Of a stretch of 64,000 bases of DNA, positions 51,885 to 62,988 are shown one piece after another. The stretch spans positions 1 to 64,000 of the forward strand of contig QEKJ01000007.1 in assembly GCA_003096535.1 (NCBI GenBank), written 5' to 3'. The translations under genes were made by a program, and so were the position numbers. Source of the DNA: Agathobaculum butyriciproducens (GTDB lineage Bacteria > Bacillota > Clostridia > Oscillospirales > Butyricicoccaceae). The notes below the pieces were generated by a model. It had not been told where the DNA came from. It saw only the letters and a list, made by a program, of their open reading frames with translations, and did not search any database. Within the stretch, counting starts at the first letter, position 1. Every line of letters starts with the position of its first letter.

Positions 51885-51947
51885 CAGCGGCGGGATGTCT
51901 CATCCCGCCGTTCCACAGAGAATCTGCACGATAACAAATCAAAACTT
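51885..51947 (-). repeat. 65-bp hairpin repeat, copy 2
   Basis: Reverse copy of 20946-21010: GTTCCACAGAGAATC and CACGATAACAAATCAAAA on the plus strand, with hairpin GGCGGGATG/CATCCCGCC. It abuts the stop codon of the chromate-transporter gene at 51946. Confidence 0.65.
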
Positions 51948-52512
51948 ACAGATTAAACACAATGCCGCATACCGCGCCGATCAGGATAAACACGATCGGA
52001 TGCAGCTTTTTGAGCTTCCAGATACCGAGCGACAGCACGAGGAAAATAATTATCGCCGGAACATTGATGACTGAGCCGAGACTTGCGATACCTGACCAGT
52101 TTTCCGTATGCAGCAGGGAAGCGGCGAACACCTCGAGCATTGCGCCGAAGATCAGACCCGCAGACGCCGGACGCAGGCCGTAAAAGCCGTTCTTGACCAG
52201 CGGAGAGTCGCGGAACTTATCGAGCGCACGCGACACCAGAATGATGATGATGACCGACGGCAACACAAGCGAGCAGGTCGCTGTGATGGCACCGGGAATG
52301 CCGGCTGCGTGGAAGCCTGCGTATGTTGCCGAGTTGACACCCATCGGACCGGGTGTGGACTCGGAGACCGCAATCATGTCCATCAGATCATTCGGCGTGA
52401 ACCACGGATACCGCAGCGAAATCTGCTTGAGAAAGGGCAGGGTCGCCAGTCCGCCGCCGATGGCGAACAGACCCGCCTTGAAAAATTCATAAAACAGCTG
52501 AAGGAAAATCAT
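51946..52512 (-). CDS. Chromate transporter family protein, second half
   Basis: 188 residues, a short-chain CHR protein. FFKAGLFAIGGGLATLPFL and VSESTPGPMGVNSATYAGF (the family's TPGP and N-T-A-F core) mark it. Short CHR proteins act as pairs; this one and its neighbour overlap at ATGA (52509-52512). They may export chromate or, in gut anaerobes, another oxyanion; no chromate regulator is near. Confidence 0.9.
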   Translation of the reverse strand: MIFLQLFYEFFKAGLFAIGGGLATLPFLKQISLRYPWFTPNDLMDMIAVSESTPGPMGVNSATYAGFHAAGIPGAITATCSLVLPSVIIIILVSRALDKFRDSPLVKNGFYGLRPASAGLIFGAMLEVFAASLLHTENWSGIASLGSVINVPAIIIFLVLSLGIWKLKKLHPIVFILIGAVCGIVFNL

Positions 52513-53051
52513 GCGCGTTTCCTCCTGATCATACCGATGATAATACCGGCAGCAGCGGCGATAACGACCATTACAACCGGCGATACGCCGAAGAAGGCGA
52601 CAGCCGCGAACGTAACGAGCAGGATAACGCTGGTCGGCACGTCAACAACGCCCTTTTTCGCCATTTTCCACACGGACTGCAGCACGAGCGCGCAGACCGC
52701 GATGCGGATTCCGGCAAATGCGTGCTGCACAACAGCGAGATGCGCAAACTGCTGGATAAATGCGGCGATAATCGTGATAATAATCAGCGATGGCGTGATC
52801 ATGCCCGCCGTGGCGGCAATGCCGCCGAGAATGCCGTGCGTCTTGTAGCCGATGAACGTGGCGGTGTTCACCGCGATAACGCCCGGGGTGCACTGACCGA
52901 TGGCGTAGTAGTCCATCAGCTCGTCCTCAGTTGTCCAGTGGCGATTTTCAACGACCTCGCGCTGCAGAATCGGCAGCATGGCATAGCCGCCGCCGAATGT
53001 GCACACGCCAATCCTTGCAAACGTGAGGTATAAATCAAGGTAAGGATTCAA
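52509..53051 (-). CDS. Chromate transporter family protein, first half
   Basis: 180 residues, short-chain CHR. FARIGVCTFGGGYAMLPIL with YAIGQCTPGVIAVNTATFIG matches the family. The TTG start at 53051 has AAAGGA about 10 bp upstream and no better ATG. Together with the downstream gene it makes the heterodimeric transporter, each half with opposite membrane orientation. Confidence 0.9.
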   Translation of the reverse strand: MNPYLDLYLTFARIGVCTFGGGYAMLPILQREVVENRHWTTEDELMDYYAIGQCTPGVIAVNTATFIGYKTHGILGGIAATAGMITPSLIIITIIAAFIQQFAHLAVVQHAFAGIRIAVCALVLQSVWKMAKKGVVDVPTSVILLVTFAAVAFFGVSPVVMVVIAAAAGIIIGMIRRKRA

Positions 53052-53133
53052 ATGATACAGTCCTTTCGTCAGGAGATAACTTCAATAGTATACACCCGTT
53101 GTCGAAAAATGAACAGAATAATCCTGTTAAGAG

Positions 53134-53170
53134 AATGAAAAAAACGCTCAAAGCAGCAGCTCTAAGCGTT
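53134..53170 (-). terminator. Terminator of the VOC gene
   Basis: On the minus strand AAAACGCTTAGAGC and GCTTTGAGCGTTTT with a TGCT loop, then TTT; two non-Watson-Crick pairs. Confidence 0.8.
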
Positions 53171-53176
53171 TTCTGT

Positions 53177-53545
53177 TTACTTTGCGGGAATGACCTCCAG
53201 CCAGTAGCCGTCCGGGTCGGAGATGAAATAGATGCCCATTGCCGGATTTTCAAAGCAGATGCAGTCCATTTCCTTGTGCTTTGCGTGTGCGGCATCGAAA
53301 TCATCCACGCGGAAGGCCAGATGGAACTCGTTGTCACCGAGGTTGTACGGCTTGTCCCAGTCGCGCAGCCACGTCAGCTCGAGCAGATGCGGCGTTACGC
53401 CATCGGTCAGGTATACAATAATGAAGCTGCCGTCCGGTGCGTTGATGCGGCTGGATTCGGTCAGACCGAGAGCCTCCTTATAAAAAGAAAGCGAGCGGTT
53501 CAGATCGCGGACATTAAAATTGTTGTGTGCAAACGAAAATTGCAT
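53177..53545 (-). CDS. VOC-superfamily (glyoxalase I-like) protein
   Basis: 122 residues with two beta-alpha-beta-beta-beta units. NFNVRDLNRSLSFYKEALGL begins like lactoylglutathione lyases; metal ligands would be His8, Glu in HLLELTW, His in EFHLAFRV and Glu in GYWLEVIP. It could detoxify methylglyoxal or be a related VOC enzyme. AGGAGGATATC precedes the ATG. Confidence 0.87.
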   Translation of the reverse strand: MQFSFAHNNFNVRDLNRSLSFYKEALGLTESSRINAPDGSFIIVYLTDGVTPHLLELTWLRDWDKPYNLGDNEFHLAFRVDDFDAAHAKHKEMDCICFENPAMGIYFISDPDGYWLEVIPAK

Positions 53546-53646
53546 AATGATATCCTCCTGATTGCGAATCTACGGTTACTGTACCATGAAGCCGCAGAAA
53601 TTGCAAGCGGACGGCGAAAAGATACAAAACCGGTTTGCATTTAGTG

Positions 53647-53675
53647 TTGAAATTTCTACAATGGCTTGCTATAAT
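53647..53675 (+). promoter_or_regulatory. Promoter of gdpP
   Basis: TTGAAA (53647-53652), a 17-bp spacer and TATAAT (53670-53675), 38 bp before the TTG start. Confidence 0.7.
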
Positions 53676-53713
53676 TAGGTTGAATATTTGCGTCCCAAAA
53701 AGGAGGCAGGGGT

Positions 53714-55714
53714 TTGAAAAAGAGATTACAGAATATGCTGGCTCCCAACAGCGTAATTTTTTATGTGCTGTTTTTCCTGTTTGCAGTCGTGGGACTTTAT
53801 TTCTCCCGCGTGTACGGTGCGGCAGGTATTGTGGTGTGCATCATCCTGCGGATTGTTTCGCTGCGCATGAATGCGGCACGGCGGCGGCAGGTGCAGGAGC
53901 TGATGAACAACATCGAGGTAGATGGCGGAGAGATCCGTCCGGCGGTGACACGCTCGCCGCTGCCGACAGCTGTTGCGCTGGCTACCACGGGCGAGATCGT
54001 ATGGGCGAATGACGCATTTGCGGAAATCAGCGGTCGGGGGACTGCGGTAAGCGGCGTTCGCATGGGCGAGATCGCACCGACGTTTGAGACCGGCTGGCTC
54101 ATCAAGGGGCAGACCGCGTTCCCGGGAGAGCTTGGCATCGGCAAGCGGCAGTACCATGTATTCGGCAGTATGGTGCAGAGCGGTGCGGGACAGCTGATGA
54201 TGCTGCATTTTATCGACTGCACCGAGTTTGTCCGTCTGCGGGATGCGGCTGAGACTACCCGTCCGGCTATCGCGGTTATCGCGATCGACAACTACGAGGA
54301 GCTGGTCAAGAACACCACCGACTCGGAAAAATCCAACATTCTGGCGGGCATTGACAAACGTCTGTTTGCCTGGGTGAAGGACTCAAGCGCCGTACTGCGC
54401 AAGTATGACCGCGACAAGTATATCTTCGTGATCGAAAACGCCGAGCTGGACAAGCTGGTCGCGCGCAAGTTCTCTGTTCTGCAGGAGGTGCGCGAAATTG
54501 AGAACCACGAGGGCGTTGTAGCTACCCTGTCCATCGGTATCGGACGCGACGGCGAAACGCTTGCAGAAAGCTATCAGTTTGCCGGACTCGCTGTCGACAT
54601 GGCGCTGTCCCGCGGCGGCGACCAGGCGGTTATCAAGAATAAATTTAACTTTGCTTTCTTCGGCGGATTGAGCGAGGAAGTCGAGAAGCGCACCAAGGTC
54701 AAGAGCCGCGTGGTTGCCAACGCACTCAGCCAGCTGATCCGCGACTCGTCTCAGGTGCTGGTCATGGGCCACAAGAACAGCGATATGGACGCCATCGGCG
54801 CTGCTGCCGGTATGGTCTGTGCCGCGCGTGTCAAGGGCAGACCGGTGCACATTGTTGTGGACCGTCAGCACACCATGGCAAATGACCTGATCGAACGGCT
54901 GGAAACCCAGTCTGAGTACAAGGGCGTGTTCATCAGCGCCGAGGATGCGATGATCGCGTGCGATTTCAACACGCTGCTTATCGTGGTGGACGTAAACCGT
55001 CCCGGCTATGTGGAGAGCGCGGCGCTGCTCGAATCCATCAACAAGATCGCAGTCATTGATCATCACCGCCGTGCGGCAGATTATATCGAGAACGCAGTCG
55101 TATCCCTGCACGAGCCGTATGCGTCGTCCGCATCCGAGCTGGTCAGCGAGCTGCTGCAGTATCTTGTGCCGACCAGCGGCATCCTCACCTGCGAGGCGGA
55201 AGCCATGCTGGCAGGTATTTATCTGGATACCAAGGGCTTTGCAACGCGCACCGGCGTCCGCACATTTGAGGCGGCAGCGTATCTGCGCCGCGCAGGTGCG
55301 GAGTCGAGCGATGTCAAGCGCCTGTTCCAGTCCAGCTTTGACCAGTATATGGAACGTCAGAAGCTGATCTCGTCCGCGCGCAACTGCGGTCAGGGCGTTA
55401 TCTTCGCTATCACCGGCGAGGAGGTAGACCGTATTGCGGCCGCACAGGCAGCAGACGAGCTGCTGTCCATCATCGGCACACATGCAAGCGTTGTTGCGTT
55501 CCGCAGCGGCGATGATATGGCGGTTTCCGCTCGTGCGGCAGGCCACGTCAATGTGCAGCTGCTGATGGAGAGACTCGGCGGCGGCGGCAACCATTCGGCG
55601 GCCGGTGCACAGCTAAAAAACACCACGCCGGAGGAGGCCGACAAGCTGATCACGGATGCCATTCGCGGCTACTTCGACGATCAGCGGACCGAGAAACAGG
55701 ACGAAAACAAATAA
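53714..55714 (+). CDS. gdpP: Cyclic-di-AMP phosphodiesterase GdpP
   Basis: 666 residues: two N-terminal transmembrane helices (about 12-50), a PAS domain (about 75-165), a degenerate GGDEF (about 170-300; SIGIGRDGE but no GGDEF signature), DHH (about 335-490; VMGHKNSDMDAIGAA, VVDVNRPG, VIDHHRRA) and DHHA1 (LGGGGNHSAAGAQL). It hydrolyses c-di-AMP to pApA, controlling turgor and wall homeostasis. The TTG start follows AAGGAGG. rplI lies 103 bp downstream, the usual Firmicutes order. Confidence 0.96.
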   Translation: MKKRLQNMLAPNSVIFYVLFFLFAVVGLYFSRVYGAAGIVVCIILRIVSLRMNAARRRQVQELMNNIEVDGGEIRPAVTRSPLPTAVALATTGEIVWANDAFAEISGRGTAVSGVRMGEIAPTFETGWLIKGQTAFPGELGIGKRQYHVFGSMVQSGAGQLMMLHFIDCTEFVRLRDAAETTRPAIAVIAIDNYEELVKNTTDSEKSNILAGIDKRLFAWVKDSSAVLRKYDRDKYIFVIENAELDKLVARKFSVLQEVREIENHEGVVATLSIGIGRDGETLAESYQFAGLAVDMALSRGGDQAVIKNKFNFAFFGGLSEEVEKRTKVKSRVVANALSQLIRDSSQVLVMGHKNSDMDAIGAAAGMVCAARVKGRPVHIVVDRQHTMANDLIERLETQSEYKGVFISAEDAMIACDFNTLLIVVDVNRPGYVESAALLESINKIAVIDHHRRAADYIENAVVSLHEPYASSASELVSELLQYLVPTSGILTCEAEAMLAGIYLDTKGFATRTGVRTFEAAAYLRRAGAESSDVKRLFQSSFDQYMERQKLISSARNCGQGVIFAITGEEVDRIAAAQAADELLSIIGTHASVVAFRSGDDMAVSARAAGHVNVQLLMERLGGGGNHSAAGAQLKNTTPEEADKLITDAIRGYFDDQRTEKQDENK

Positions 55715-55817
55715 CAGTCTGTCGGAAAAGGCGTTTCACGACAGCCGTAATTAGACCGAAAAGCAGGCGAAGCTGTTCGCCGCATTCGATATAGCAAACA
55801 CAAAAGGAGTAATCACC

Positions 55818-56264
55818 ATGAAAGTAATTCTCAAGGCCGACGTTAAGGGCAAGGGCAAAAAGGGCGAGCTGATCGAGGTCAGCGAGGGCTACGGCCGCAA
55901 CTTCCTGATGCCGCGCGGTCTGGCAGAGCCGGCAACCGCGGATAACCTGAACGTCAAGAAGGCGCAGGATGAGGCACACGCACGCAAGATCGCACTCGAG
56001 CAGCAGGCAGCCCGCGAGGCAGCCGAGAAGCTCAAGGAGAGCCCGGTAAAGGTTCCGGCCAAGGGCGGCACGGGCGGCCGTCTGTTCGGCGCTGTTACCT
56101 CCAAGGAAATCGCTGAGGAGCTGAACAAGCAGTACGGTCTGAACGTACCGAAGCAGAAGATCGTGCTCGAGGAGCCGATCAAGACCTTCGGTGTACACCG
56201 CGTAAAGGCAAAGCTGTATCAGGATATCGCAGGCGAGATTCTGGTGCAGGTAGTCGAGGCGTAA
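55818..56264 (+). CDS. rplI: Ribosomal protein bL9
   Basis: 148 residues. N-domain [20 protein letters not shown] and [20 protein letters not shown], a long connecting helix and a C-domain with [17 protein letters not shown]. It binds 23S rRNA near the L1 stalk. AAAGGAG precedes the ATG. Its order after gdpP and before dnaB is conserved in Firmicutes. Confidence 0.98.
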   Translation: MKVILKADVKGKGKKGELIEVSEGYGRNFLMPRGLAEPATADNLNVKKAQDEAHARKIALEQQAAREAAEKLKESPVKVPAKGGTGGRLFGAVTSKEIAEELNKQYGLNVPKQKIVLEEPIKTFGVHRVKAKLYQDIAGEILVQVVEA

Positions 56265-56271
56265 TCTGCAT

Positions 56272-56304
56272 CTATAGGGGACTTCAAAAGTCCCCTATAT
56301 ACGA
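56272..56304 (+). terminator. Rho-independent terminator after rplI
   Basis: TATAGGGGACTT and AAGTCCCCTATA around CAAA; weak T-tract. A second hairpin (AAATGTGGTT/AACCACATTT, 56305-56334) and a third (AAAAAG.../CTTTTT, about 56374-56405) follow at once. Confidence 0.65.
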
Positions 56305-56604
56305 AATGTGGTTCCGGAGAAACCACATTTCGATACCCGAATGTCGCGCTCTAAGAGCGCTGGGTCGGGGTACAAAAAGACCCGGCAAAGCTGGGCCTTT
56401 TTGTGTGCCGCTCTGCGGCACGGATTGAATGCCGTCGCATAGCGGCGGTCGCCTGAGGGCGGGCCAATGACTCGGTTTTCCATTCGGAAAACCTGTCATG
56501 TGGTCGCGCTTTGCAAGCAAAGCGGGATTTGATTGACGCAGGCGATGCCTGCGTTGTCATTTTTTGTTCCTCATTCTCAATTCTCCATTTTCCATTCTCA
56601 ATTT
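56305..56604. repeat. Non-coding hairpin cluster ending in an A-rich repeat
   Basis: Beyond the rplI terminator this stretch holds successive inverted repeats (AAATGTGG/CCACATTT, AAAGACCC/GGGCCTTT, CGGTTTTCC/GGAAAACC, GCAGGCGATGCCTGC) and, at 56570-56604, the A-rich repeat as CTCAATTCTCCATTTTCC. Short frames on either strand have no ribosome site. It separates rplI from dnaB. Confidence 0.55.
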
Positions 56605-56626
56605 GTTAGCGGAGGAAGGTAAGTAA

Positions 56627-57994
56627 GTGCCCGACGAACTTTTAATGCGGCAGGTGCCGCAGGATCTGACTGCGGAGCAGTCGCTTTTAGGCGCGATGCT
56701 GGTCGATCCGAATTGCATTCCTGAGGTCATCGAGCAGGTGCGCGCCGATGATTTTTACGCGGAAGAAAACAAGCGCATCTTTGAGACCATCTACTCGATG
56801 TTCAACGGCGCACAGCGTATTGACCCGGTAACCGTTCTGGATATGCTCACGCGCATGGGCTACTACGACGAGGCCGGCGGCCGCGCGTATCTCTTTCAGC
56901 TGATGGAGGTCACGCCGGGTGCGCGGAACGTCAACGAATATGTCCGCATCGTGCGTGACAAGAGCCTGCTGCGCCAGCTGGCGGATGCGGGCAGCGAGAT
57001 TCAGCAGAACGCCCTCGAAGCCCACGGCGAAGCCTCCGGCATTGCCGAGCTGGCGGAGCAGCGCATTTACAGCATTCGGCAGGGACGTGAAATTAAGGGC
57101 CTGTCACGGCTTTCTGAGGTTATCGCCGATCTGTATACCGAACTGGACGAGCGTGCCCGGTCGGACAGTGAAATTCCCGGTATGTCCACTGGCTTCCACG
57201 CGCTGGACACGGCGCTGACCGGTCTCAATAAATCTGACCTGATTCTCATTGCGGCACGACCCGGCATGGGCAAGACCGCCTTTGCGCTCAACGTGGCGCT
57301 CAATGCGGCTAAGGCAAGTGTCAAGAATAAGGAGCGCGGCGACAAAAAGGGCACCGGCGTGTGCGTGTTCCAGCTTGAGATGGGCAAGGAACAGCTGGCC
57401 AGCCGTTTTCTGTCGAGTGAGGCACTCATCGAGTCGCAGAAGCTGAAAACCGGCAATCTGGACGGTGACGACTGGGTAAAGATCGCGCGTGCGTCCGGCG
57501 TGCTGGCAGGACTGAATATCTATGTGGACGACAATCCGGCCATCACGGTTGCGGAGATCAAGGCGAAATGCCGCAGACTGGGCGACGAACTCGGTCTGAT
57601 CGTCATCGACTATCTGCAGCTGATGCACGTCGGCGGCCGCCACATGGATAACCGTGTGCAGGAGGTCGCAGAGATTTCGCGTTCGCTGAAAATTATGGCG
57701 AAGGAACTCAATGTTCCGGTCGTGTGTCTGTCGCAGCTGTCGCGTGCGTCCGAGCAGCGCTCGGATAAGCGCCCGATGCTGTCCGACCTGCGAGAGTCCG
57801 GCGCGATCGAGCAGGACGCCGACATCGTTATGTTTATCTACCGCGACGATTACTACGATGATGAAAGCGAAAATAAAAATATCGCAGAAATTATCATTGC
57901 GAAAAACCGTCACGGTGCGACCGGCACCATTGAGCTGCAGTGGGTCGGTCAGTATACCACGTTCTCCAATCCGGACCGCATTCACGAGGAGTAA
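56627..57994 (+). CDS. dnaB: Replicative DNA helicase
   Basis: 455 residues, family length. The N-domain opens PQDLTAEQSLLGAMLVDPN; the RecA-like domain has Walker A ARPGMGKTAFAL, Walker B LGLIVIDYLQLM and DLRESGAIEQDADIVMFIYR. It unwinds DNA at the fork as a hexamer. The GTG start (GGAGG about 11 bp upstream) is taken; an ATG six codons on is an alternative. It is followed 3 bp later by tilS. Confidence 0.97.
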   Translation: MPDELLMRQVPQDLTAEQSLLGAMLVDPNCIPEVIEQVRADDFYAEENKRIFETIYSMFNGAQRIDPVTVLDMLTRMGYYDEAGGRAYLFQLMEVTPGARNVNEYVRIVRDKSLLRQLADAGSEIQQNALEAHGEASGIAELAEQRIYSIRQGREIKGLSRLSEVIADLYTELDERARSDSEIPGMSTGFHALDTALTGLNKSDLILIAARPGMGKTAFALNVALNAAKASVKNKERGDKKGTGVCVFQLEMGKEQLASRFLSSEALIESQKLKTGNLDGDDWVKIARASGVLAGLNIYVDDNPAITVAEIKAKCRRLGDELGLIVIDYLQLMHVGGRHMDNRVQEVAEISRSLKIMAKELNVPVVCLSQLSRASEQRSDKRPMLSDLRESGAIEQDADIVMFIYRDDYYDDESENKNIAEIIIAKNRHGATGTIELQWVGQYTTFSNPDRIHEE

Positions 57995-57997
57995 GCC

Positions 57998-59350
57998 ATG
58001 CTGGATACGGTAAAACGGACGATTTCTGACTATATGATGCTTGAAACCAGCGAAAATGTGCTGGTTGCCCTGTCCGGCGGTGCGGATTCCACAGCGCTTC
58101 TGCTGAGTCTGCGCGAGCTGGGGTATCCGGTGCGGGCATTTCACCTCAACCACTGTCTGCGCGGTGCAGAGTCCGACCGGGACGAAGCCTTCTGCCGCAG
58201 GCTGTGTGAGAAGCTCGGCGTGGAACTGACGGTCGAGCGCGTGGACATAGCCGCTGCCGCAGGCGATTCCGCGGTGGAGGAGACCGCGCGGCGTATTCGC
58301 TATGCACGGCTGGAGCATGCCGCGCACGGAGCCAAAATCGCGGTGGCGCACAATGCGGACGACAATCTGGAGACCATGCTGTTCCATTTGGTGCGCGGCA
58401 CAGGTGCGAAAGGTCTCACGGGCATTCCGCCGGTGCGCGGACGCATCATTCGGCCTCTCATCGCGGTCGAGCGCAGCGAGATCGAAGCCTTTCTGCGCGA
58501 GCGCGGACAGGATTTCGTCACGGACAGCACGAACGCGGATACAGTTTATACGCGCAACCGCCTTCGTCAGGAGGTCGTTCCCGTTCTGCGGGAATTGAAT
58601 CCGCAGGCGGCGCAGGCGGCAGCACGGCTTTCGCGTCAGCTTCGGCAGGACGAGACTTGCCTGCAGAGTTATGCACAGACCTGTGTACAACTTTGTGCAG
58701 TCGGGAACGGCGCGTGGAAAATTCAGCCTCTGCGGGAAGCCGCACCGGCGGTTCGCAGCCGAGCGCTGCGGCTGCTGCTCGAAAATGCGGATATGCCGCT
58801 CAAAGACGTAACTGCAAAGCATATTACTGCGCTCGAGCATCTGCTGGAAACCGCGTCTCCGTCTGCGGAAACCGATTTGCCGAACGGCTATTTCGCAAGA
58901 CGTGAATATGACGTTCTGCGCATCATTTCCAAGGCTGAAACTGCGGTCGAGCGGCCGGAAATCCCGCTTACCCTACCATTTGCAGGGACGATCTGGAAGG
59001 ACACGGTAAAGCTCGCCGCAAAAAAATTAGAAAAATCCGAAGTTTTTTACAAAACATTCAATACTTTTTGCCTGGATTGTGGTACAATAGATTTTGAATC
59101 GCTGTGTGTTCGCACGCGGCGCACCGGAGATACCCTGCGGCTGACCGAAAACGGCGGCAGCAGATCGCTCAAAAAGCTGATGATCGACCGAAAGATTCCG
59201 CGCTATATGCGGAATGCGATGGCCGTCATCGCAGATAAAAACGGCGTGATCGCGGTGCAGGATATCGGTGCGGACTGCAGCAGAACAGCCAAAAATAACG
59301 CAAATACACTGCAGATTACAGTAAAGGGGTTATCGAAAAATGGCTTATAA
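57998..59350 (+). CDS. tilS: tRNA(Ile)-lysidine synthetase
   Basis: 450 residues. The PP-loop VALSGGADSTALLLSL binds ATP; AFHLNHCLRGAESDRDE and AHNADDNLETMLFHLVRGTG are TilS signatures; C-terminal TilS substrate and C domains follow (RTGDTLRLTENGGSRSLKKL). It converts C34 of tRNA-Ile2(CAU) to lysidine, so AUA is read as Ile. The CAT tRNA at 817 may be its substrate. It overlaps hpt by 11 bp. Confidence 0.96.
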   Translation: MLDTVKRTISDYMMLETSENVLVALSGGADSTALLLSLRELGYPVRAFHLNHCLRGAESDRDEAFCRRLCEKLGVELTVERVDIAAAAGDSAVEETARRIRYARLEHAAHGAKIAVAHNADDNLETMLFHLVRGTGAKGLTGIPPVRGRIIRPLIAVERSEIEAFLRERGQDFVTDSTNADTVYTRNRLRQEVVPVLRELNPQAAQAAARLSRQLRQDETCLQSYAQTCVQLCAVGNGAWKIQPLREAAPAVRSRALRLLLENADMPLKDVTAKHITALEHLLETASPSAETDLPNGYFARREYDVLRIISKAETAVERPEIPLTLPFAGTIWKDTVKLAAKKLEKSEVFYKTFNTFCLDCGTIDFESLCVRTRRTGDTLRLTENGGSRSLKKLMIDRKIPRYMRNAMAVIADKNGVIAVQDIGADCSRTAKNNANTLQITVKGLSKNGL

Positions 59351-59894
59351 TATGCGAGATGACATCAAGGAAGTTTACTTTACCGAGGAGCAGCTTCACG
59401 AAAAGGTAGCAGAGCTGGGTGCGCGTATCACGGAGGACTACCGCGACAAGAACCCGCTGATCGTCAGTGTGCTCAAGGGCTCCTATGTGTTCATGGCCGA
59501 CCTGACCCGCGCCATTGATACGCCGTGCAACGTGGATTTCATGGTCGTATCCAGCTACGGCAAGGGCACCAAGACCTCCGGCGAGGTGCAGATCATCAAG
59601 GATATCGCACAGCCGATCGACGGCCGCGACCTGCTGATCGTTGAGGATATTCTGGATTCCGGCGTAACGCTGCATTATCTGATGCAGATCCTTGCAGCAC
59701 GCGGCGCAAATTCCATCCGCCTGTGCACGCTGCTCTCCAAGCCGGAGCGCCGCAAGATTCAGGTTGATGTGGACTATCTCGGCTTTGAGATTCCGGACGA
59801 GTTCGTAGTCGGCTACGGTCTTGACTACGCGGAAAAGTATCGCAATCTGCCGTATATCGGCATACTTAAGCCGTATGTTTACGGCGGCGAGTAA
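59340..59894 (+). CDS. hpt: Hypoxanthine phosphoribosyltransferase
   Basis: 184 residues. LIVSVLKGSYVFMADLTRAI, then the PRPP loop LLIVEDILDSGVTLHYLM and FEIPDEFVVGYGLDYAEKYR at the C-terminus. It salvages hypoxanthine and guanine to IMP and GMP. The ATG lies inside the end of tilS with AAAGGGG upstream. In Bacillus the tilS-hprT pair is bifunctionally linked to ftsH expression, and the order is the same here. Confidence 0.97.
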   Translation: MAYNMRDDIKEVYFTEEQLHEKVAELGARITEDYRDKNPLIVSVLKGSYVFMADLTRAIDTPCNVDFMVVSSYGKGTKTSGEVQIIKDIAQPIDGRDLLIVEDILDSGVTLHYLMQILAARGANSIRLCTLLSKPERRKIQVDVDYLGFEIPDEFVVGYGLDYAEKYRNLPYIGILKPYVYGGE

Positions 59895-59919
59895 TTTAGG
59901 GAAGAGGTGTTAAACCGAT

Positions 59920-61890
<1,971 letters not shown>

Positions 61891-61897
61891 ACATTCA

Positions 61898-61928
61898 CAA
61901 AACCCCACAGAAAATTCTGTGGGGTTTT
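61898..61928 (+). terminator. Rho-independent terminator after ftsH
   Basis: AAAACCCCACAG and CTGTGGGGTTTT with an AAAATT loop, then TCC. Confidence 0.9.
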
Positions 61929-61938
61929 TCCTTGCCTG

Positions 61939-62006
61939 AAATGTCAAATACTCTTGACATTTTGCTGTCCGCCTGTTATCTTGAAGATGTAAAGAGAACT
62001 TTACAT
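61939..62006 (+). promoter_or_regulatory. Promoter and twin operators of the paralogous membrane-protein operon
   Basis: TTGACA (61954-61959), a 17-bp spacer and TATCTT (61977-61982). Two perfect inverted repeats frame it: AAATGTCAA-ATACTC-TTGACATTT (61939-61962), covering the -35, and ATGTAAAG-AGAA-CTTTACAT (61987-62006), covering the start of transcription. The XRE protein at 63444 is the likely ligand. Confidence 0.75.
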
Positions 62007-62041
62007 TTTAGCGAACAGCATCAAGGGTAGGAGGTGCTTTT

Positions 62042-62509
62042 ATGCGGTGGAATTTGTACACATCAGCCGAGAAAATGCAGGTATTGTGGGTCTGCATCGG
62101 TCTGCCGGTGCTCCTGCTGGCGGCATGGCTGGTAAGAGACTGGATGGATGCCGGAGGATCGAAAAAGGCCCGCAAAGCCGCCAAAGCACTCGGCAGCAGG
62201 ACCGATGAGATGGAGCACGCCATCAGCATACAGGCGCAGGCGGTCGCGTACCGCGTGACGCAGGCGGGAATCCAGGTGTGCCTGTATTATCGGTTGCTGA
62301 TAAAAGGGCAGGCGGCAATGGAGTTGTGTGCGCTGCTGGTCGTGTCCGGCATGGCGGAGGTGGCTGTTATACTTGTGCAGACGTTCCGCAAAGCAAAGGA
62401 CGACGAGGAGCATCCGCCGAGACTGGCTTTCCTTATCGCAAAGCTGACGTTCTGTGCGGTGCTGATCGGATTGGCCGTCGGAATGACGGTTCTAACGCAA
62501 AACTGGTAG
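62042..62509 (+). CDS. Small membrane protein, paralogue 1 of 3
   Basis: 155 residues, about four transmembrane helices. VLWVCIGLPVLLLAAWLVRD (TM1), a cytoplasmic KKARKAAKALGSRTDEMEHA segment, IQAQAVAYRVTQAGIQVCLYY (TM2), LLVVSGMAEVAVILVQTF (TM3), then DDEEHPPRLAF and TM4. The pattern 'W...AG/EE(G)..S/K.AR..., (D)EM.HAI' recurs in the next two genes, and the (K)xxDDEE(H/N)PP block recurs in paralogue 3. The family resembles membrane partners of small XRE regulators in Clostridia; I cannot name it with confidence. AGGAGG lies before the ATG. Confidence 0.75.
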   Translation: MRWNLYTSAEKMQVLWVCIGLPVLLLAAWLVRDWMDAGGSKKARKAAKALGSRTDEMEHAISIQAQAVAYRVTQAGIQVCLYYRLLIKGQAAMELCALLVVSGMAEVAVILVQTFRKAKDDEEHPPRLAFLIAKLTFCAVLIGLAVGMTVLTQNW

Positions 62510-62520
62510 GAGGTGCGCTT

Positions 62521-62976
62521 ATGAGCTGGGATATGTACGATATGACACAGAAGGTGCAGGTTGTTGTGGTTGCGATTGTGCTGCCGCTGGTTATTCTTGT
62601 AGCGAGTCTGTGGCACGACTGGGTAGAAGAAGGACAATCGCCGCGAGCGAGAAAAATCATGAAGGACTGGGAATGGAATATTGATGAGATGGCGCACGCC
62701 GTCAATGTGAAGGGTCGCTTGATCGGCTACCGTGTGCTGCAGGCCGGTGTTATCATTTATCTTGGTTACAGCCGCTTTTTTCGTGATTATCGCTCGATTG
62801 AACTCAGTGTCCTGGCAATCGTGTCCATTGTTGCTGAGGTGCTGTTTATTATCATCAAAACCATTCGTAATATGGCGGGCGATGAGGATAAAACGCAAAT
62901 GTGGAAACAGATGGGACATAGTGTGTTCAATAATCTGATGTATCTGTGTATTGTGGTCGATGTTTTCTGGATGTAG
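62521..62976 (+). CDS. Small membrane protein, paralogue 2 of 3
   Basis: 151 residues, about four transmembrane helices: VQVVVVAIVLPLVILVASLW, a cytoplasmic WVEEGQSPRARKIMKDWEW and IDEMAHAVNVKGRLIGYR stretch, two middle helices and a C-terminal one (NNLMYLCIVVDVFWM). AGGAGG lies 7 bp before the ATG at 62521; the frame that opens at 62278 overlaps paralogue 1 and is rejected. It is 12 bp from paralogue 1 and 12 bp from paralogue 3, so clearly one transcript. Confidence 0.75.
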   Translation: MSWDMYDMTQKVQVVVVAIVLPLVILVASLWHDWVEEGQSPRARKIMKDWEWNIDEMAHAVNVKGRLIGYRVLQAGVIIYLGYSRFFRDYRSIELSVLAIVSIVAEVLFIIIKTIRNMAGDEDKTQMWKQMGHSVFNNLMYLCIVVDVFWM

Positions 62977-62988
62977 GGAGGTGCACCT

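Noticed and set aside
56284..56560. Short minus-strand frames of 60-78 codons between rplI and dnaB
   Set aside because: They lie on inverted repeats, have no ribosome site, and the frames overlap each other.
57104..58840. A 578-codon minus-strand frame over dnaB and tilS
   Set aside because: It crosses two well-supported genes in antisense, without a start site.
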